Source: Bacteroidales bacterium
GTDB lineage: Bacteria; Bacteroidota; Bacteroidia; Bacteroidales; P3
Assembly: GCA_017559135.1 (NCBI GenBank)
Contig: JAFYSZ010000003.1
Coordinates: 124,001 to 188,000, forward strand
DNA: 64,000 nt
Direction: 5' to 3'
The notes below the pieces were generated by a model. That model saw only the letters and a program-made list of their open reading frames with translations, was not told where the DNA came from and did not search any database. The translations under genes were made by a program, and so were the position numbers. This document shows, one piece after another, positions 62,187 through 64,000 of the stretch (positions are counted from its first letter, which is position 1; every line of letters starts with the position of its first letter).

Positions 62187-64000
62187 TTATTTTTTCTTTG
62201 TTTTAATTTTTCTTTTCAAAGGAAGTGGCTGACAGGGATTTGTTTCAATGTAGTATTTCTCCATATCCTCTCTTTCAACTTTCCCTTTTATATGTTTTTC
62301 AATTATAAGACTTGCTATTGGTGCCGCCCAAGTTCCTCCTCCTCCTTGTGCATTTTCTATATACACGGCAACTGCAATCTGTGGTCTTTCTTTTGGAGCA
62401 AAACAAATGAATACAGAGTGGTCATCTCCTATATTTTCTGCTGTTCCTGTTTTTCCGCATACTGCAATGTCGTCTATTTTTGCTCTTCTTGCTGTTCCGC
62501 CTGCTTCATGTACTACTCCCCACATTCCTTCAACTGCAATATCCCAATATGATGAAGCAATTAAACTATAATGTTTTTCTGAATATTTGGTGTATTTCGT
62601 TTTTTTGTTTTCATCTCCGAAATTCCTAACTATATGTGGTGTTATATACCAACCTCTGTTTGCAACCAAGGCCGCAAAGTTTGCCATCTGAAGCGGAATT
62701 ACGCCAACTTCACCTTGTCCTATTGAGTTAGAGTAAATGGTGTAGAAATTCCAGCCGCCAGGGTACCATTTGTTATAAAAAGTTGTATCAGGTATATATC
62801 CTTTTCTAACACTTGGAAGATCTATATCTAAACGTGTGCCAAATCCCATTCGTTTTGCAGCCTCGGTCCATTGACTGAGCCCATATTTACTATCAATTTT
62901 TCCTGTCTTTGGGTTTGTTCTTTGCACTACCCTTTGGAATACTCTGTAAAAATAAGGATTACATGACATTTTTATGGCATCTCTTACATTACTTGCTGAA
63001 GGGTGATTGTGGCATCCTACTAAACTTTTATCGCAACCAAAGCCTGTATTAGGTGTTATTACTCCCATGTCTAATGCTATCAAGGATTGTGCAATTTTAA
63101 ATATACTTCCAGGAGGATATTCCGCCATTAAAACTCTATTGAACAAAGGTTTTGAAATGTCATCTGATAATTTTTTGTAATTATCTCCTCTTACACGACC
63201 AACTAATAGGTTTGGATTGTAATATGGAGCGGAAACAAAACAAAGGATTTCTCCTGTATTTGGTTCAATTGCAACAATACAGCCGCGTTTGTTTGCCATA
63301 ATTTTTTCGGCGTATTTTTGTAGTTCAATATCTATTGTACTATAAAGGTTTTCTCCTGCAATTGCCATCGTATCAAACATTCCATTTTGAAAAGAACCCT
63401 TTTCTCTATTGTGAACATCAACTAATGTAATTTTGCTTCCTTTTTTCCCTCTTAGGATTTCTTCGTATGATTTTTCTAAACCACTCATTCCAATGTAGTC
63501 TCCTTTCTTATAGTAGGGATTTTCTTCAATTGTCTTTTCGTTTACTTCGCCTATGTATCCTAAAATATGGCAAGCAACGGAGTCGGGATAGAATCTAAGT
63601 GTTCTACTTTGCGCATAAAATCCTTCGTATTTATATAGTTTTTCTTGAAGTGGTGCAAAATCTTCTTTTGATATTTGTTTTTCAAATATTGAGGGTGCAT
63701 ACGTTGAATATTTCTTTGCTTTTTCTATTTTTTTTATGAAATCTTTTTTCGTAATTTTCAATAGAGAGCAAAATTCATTTGTGTCAATTTCTTTTACTTG
63801 ACGAGGAATTACCATTAAGTCGTAAACAGCTTCATTATACACTAATAATTTCCCGTTTCTGTCGTAAATAAGTCCACGCGATGGATATTGAGTTAAATAT
63901 CTCAGTGCATTTTTATTTGCAAGACGAGTGTAAGAATCATCTGTTATTTGAAGATGTGCAAGTCTTACGATATAAATTATTCCAACAATTATAAAAATTG
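62187..64000 (-). CDS. mrdA: Penicillin-binding protein 2, 5' end beyond the window
   Basis: Transpeptidase of the elongasome that cross-links glycan strands made by RodA. About 604 codons are visible; the frame continues past 64000 (the upstream part reads a membrane helix then RLAHLQITDD and SRGLIYDRNGKLLVYNEA), so the gene is cut at its N-terminus. Motifs: PBP dimer domain SRGLIYDR ... DIPSV-like region, the catalytic SxxK in YPPGSIFKIAQ, SxN in YSNSIGQG, and KTG in VCGKTGTAENIG. mreBCD are the likely neighbours outside the window. Confidence 0.95.
   Translation of the reverse strand, partial: IFIIVGIIYIVRLAHLQITDDSYTRLANKNALRYLTQYPSRGLIYDRNGKLLVYNEAVYDLMVIPRQVKEIDTNEFCSLLKITKKDFIKKIEKAKKYSTYAPSIFEKQISKEDFAPLQEKLYKYEGFYAQSRTLRFYPDSVACHILGYIGEVNEKTIEENPYYKKGDYIGMSGLEKSYEEILRGKKGSKITLVDVHNREKGSFQNGMFDTMAIAGENLYSTIDIELQKYAEKIMANKRGCIVAIEPNTGEILCFVSAPYYNPNLLVGRVRGDNYKKLSDDISKPLFNRVLMAEYPPGSIFKIAQSLIALDMGVITPNTGFGCDKSLVGCHNHPSASNVRDAIKMSCNPYFYRVFQRVVQRTNPKTGKIDSKYGLSQWTEAAKRMGFGTRLDIDLPSVRKGYIPDTTFYNKWYPGGWNFYTIYSNSIGQGEVGVIPLQMANFAALVANRGWYITPHIVRNFGDENKKTKYTKYSEKHYSLIASSYWDIAVEGMWGVVHEAGGTARRAKIDDIAVCGKTGTAENIGDDHSVFICFAPKERPQIAVAVYIENAQGGGGTWAAPIASLIIEKHIKGKVEREDMEKYYIETNPCQPLPLKRKIKTKKK

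Overview
This 64 kb window comes from the chromosome of an AT-rich member of the Bacteroidota, most probably order Bacteroidales. The evidence is: promoters of the Bacteroidota type (TTTG, 19-21 nt, TAnnTTTG) before many genes and RNAs and almost no Shine-Dalgarno sequences; type IX secretion (T9SS) C-terminal domains on two secreted proteins; Bacteroidota families (DUF4296, DUF4369-TlpA, DUF6029-like, Omp28, DUF2520); a tmRNA whose tag reads GENNYALAA; and a tryptophanase of the Porphyromonas type. No transposase, integrase, phage gene or CRISPR array was found, so this is mostly core chromosome.

Layout. 1-1063: 3' part of tnaA (minus). 1158-9678: one minus-strand operon, gltX, DUF2520 protein, sirtuin, miaB, capsule-export pair wza/wzc, radical SAM protein. 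10078-16064: minus-strand operon of nucleoside phosphorylase, DUF4296 lipoprotein, YifB/ComM ATPase, a 994-residue T9SS lamin-tail protein and an 86-residue partner. 16330-20008: GH29 fucosidase and GH3 glucosidase. 20179-30091: long plus-strand run guaB, two parvulin foldases, MoxR ATPase, an OmpA-like secreted protein, TlpA lipoprotein, helix-hairpin-helix protein, lpxD. 30093-33181: folE, ispG and an AraC regulator (minus).

33.2-34 kb is the most unusual part: a structured leader and two tandem 58-residue membrane microproteins not explained by known families. Then come porin, tatD, rpsT, tRNA-Glu, ferredoxin, two small secreted proteins, and a UbiA-radical SAM-ComEC operon divergent from a polyprenyl synthase that leads into a TlpA/DUF6029/Omp28/T9SS envelope cluster (42.8-46.6 kb). 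46.7-52.4 kb is a merR-ddl-phosphatase-ahcY-ABC transporter operon. 52.4-57.4 kb holds tRNA-Cys, a C-S lyase divergent from an SMR exporter, an outer-membrane barrel protein with a structured leader, tmRNA, tRNA-Asp, an EamA transporter and an exonuclease. 57.4-64 kb (minus) carries dsbD, envC, rodA and mrdA for envelope redox control and cell-wall growth.

Themes: envelope biogenesis (SurA-like foldases, LpxD, MrdA/RodA, EnvC, Ddl, Wza/Wzc), extracytoplasmic thiol chemistry (DsbD, two TlpA proteins, Omp28) and isoprenoid metabolism (IspG, polyprenyl synthase, UbiA). The main non-coding novelties are (i) an intergenic hairpin repeat present in three nearly identical copies with a compensatory base-pair change plus several decayed relatives, and (ii) an 18-nt leader element shared by two otherwise unrelated genes, each followed by a perfect palindrome and a strong downstream hairpin. 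All functional calls rest on reading motifs by eye; no database search was run.
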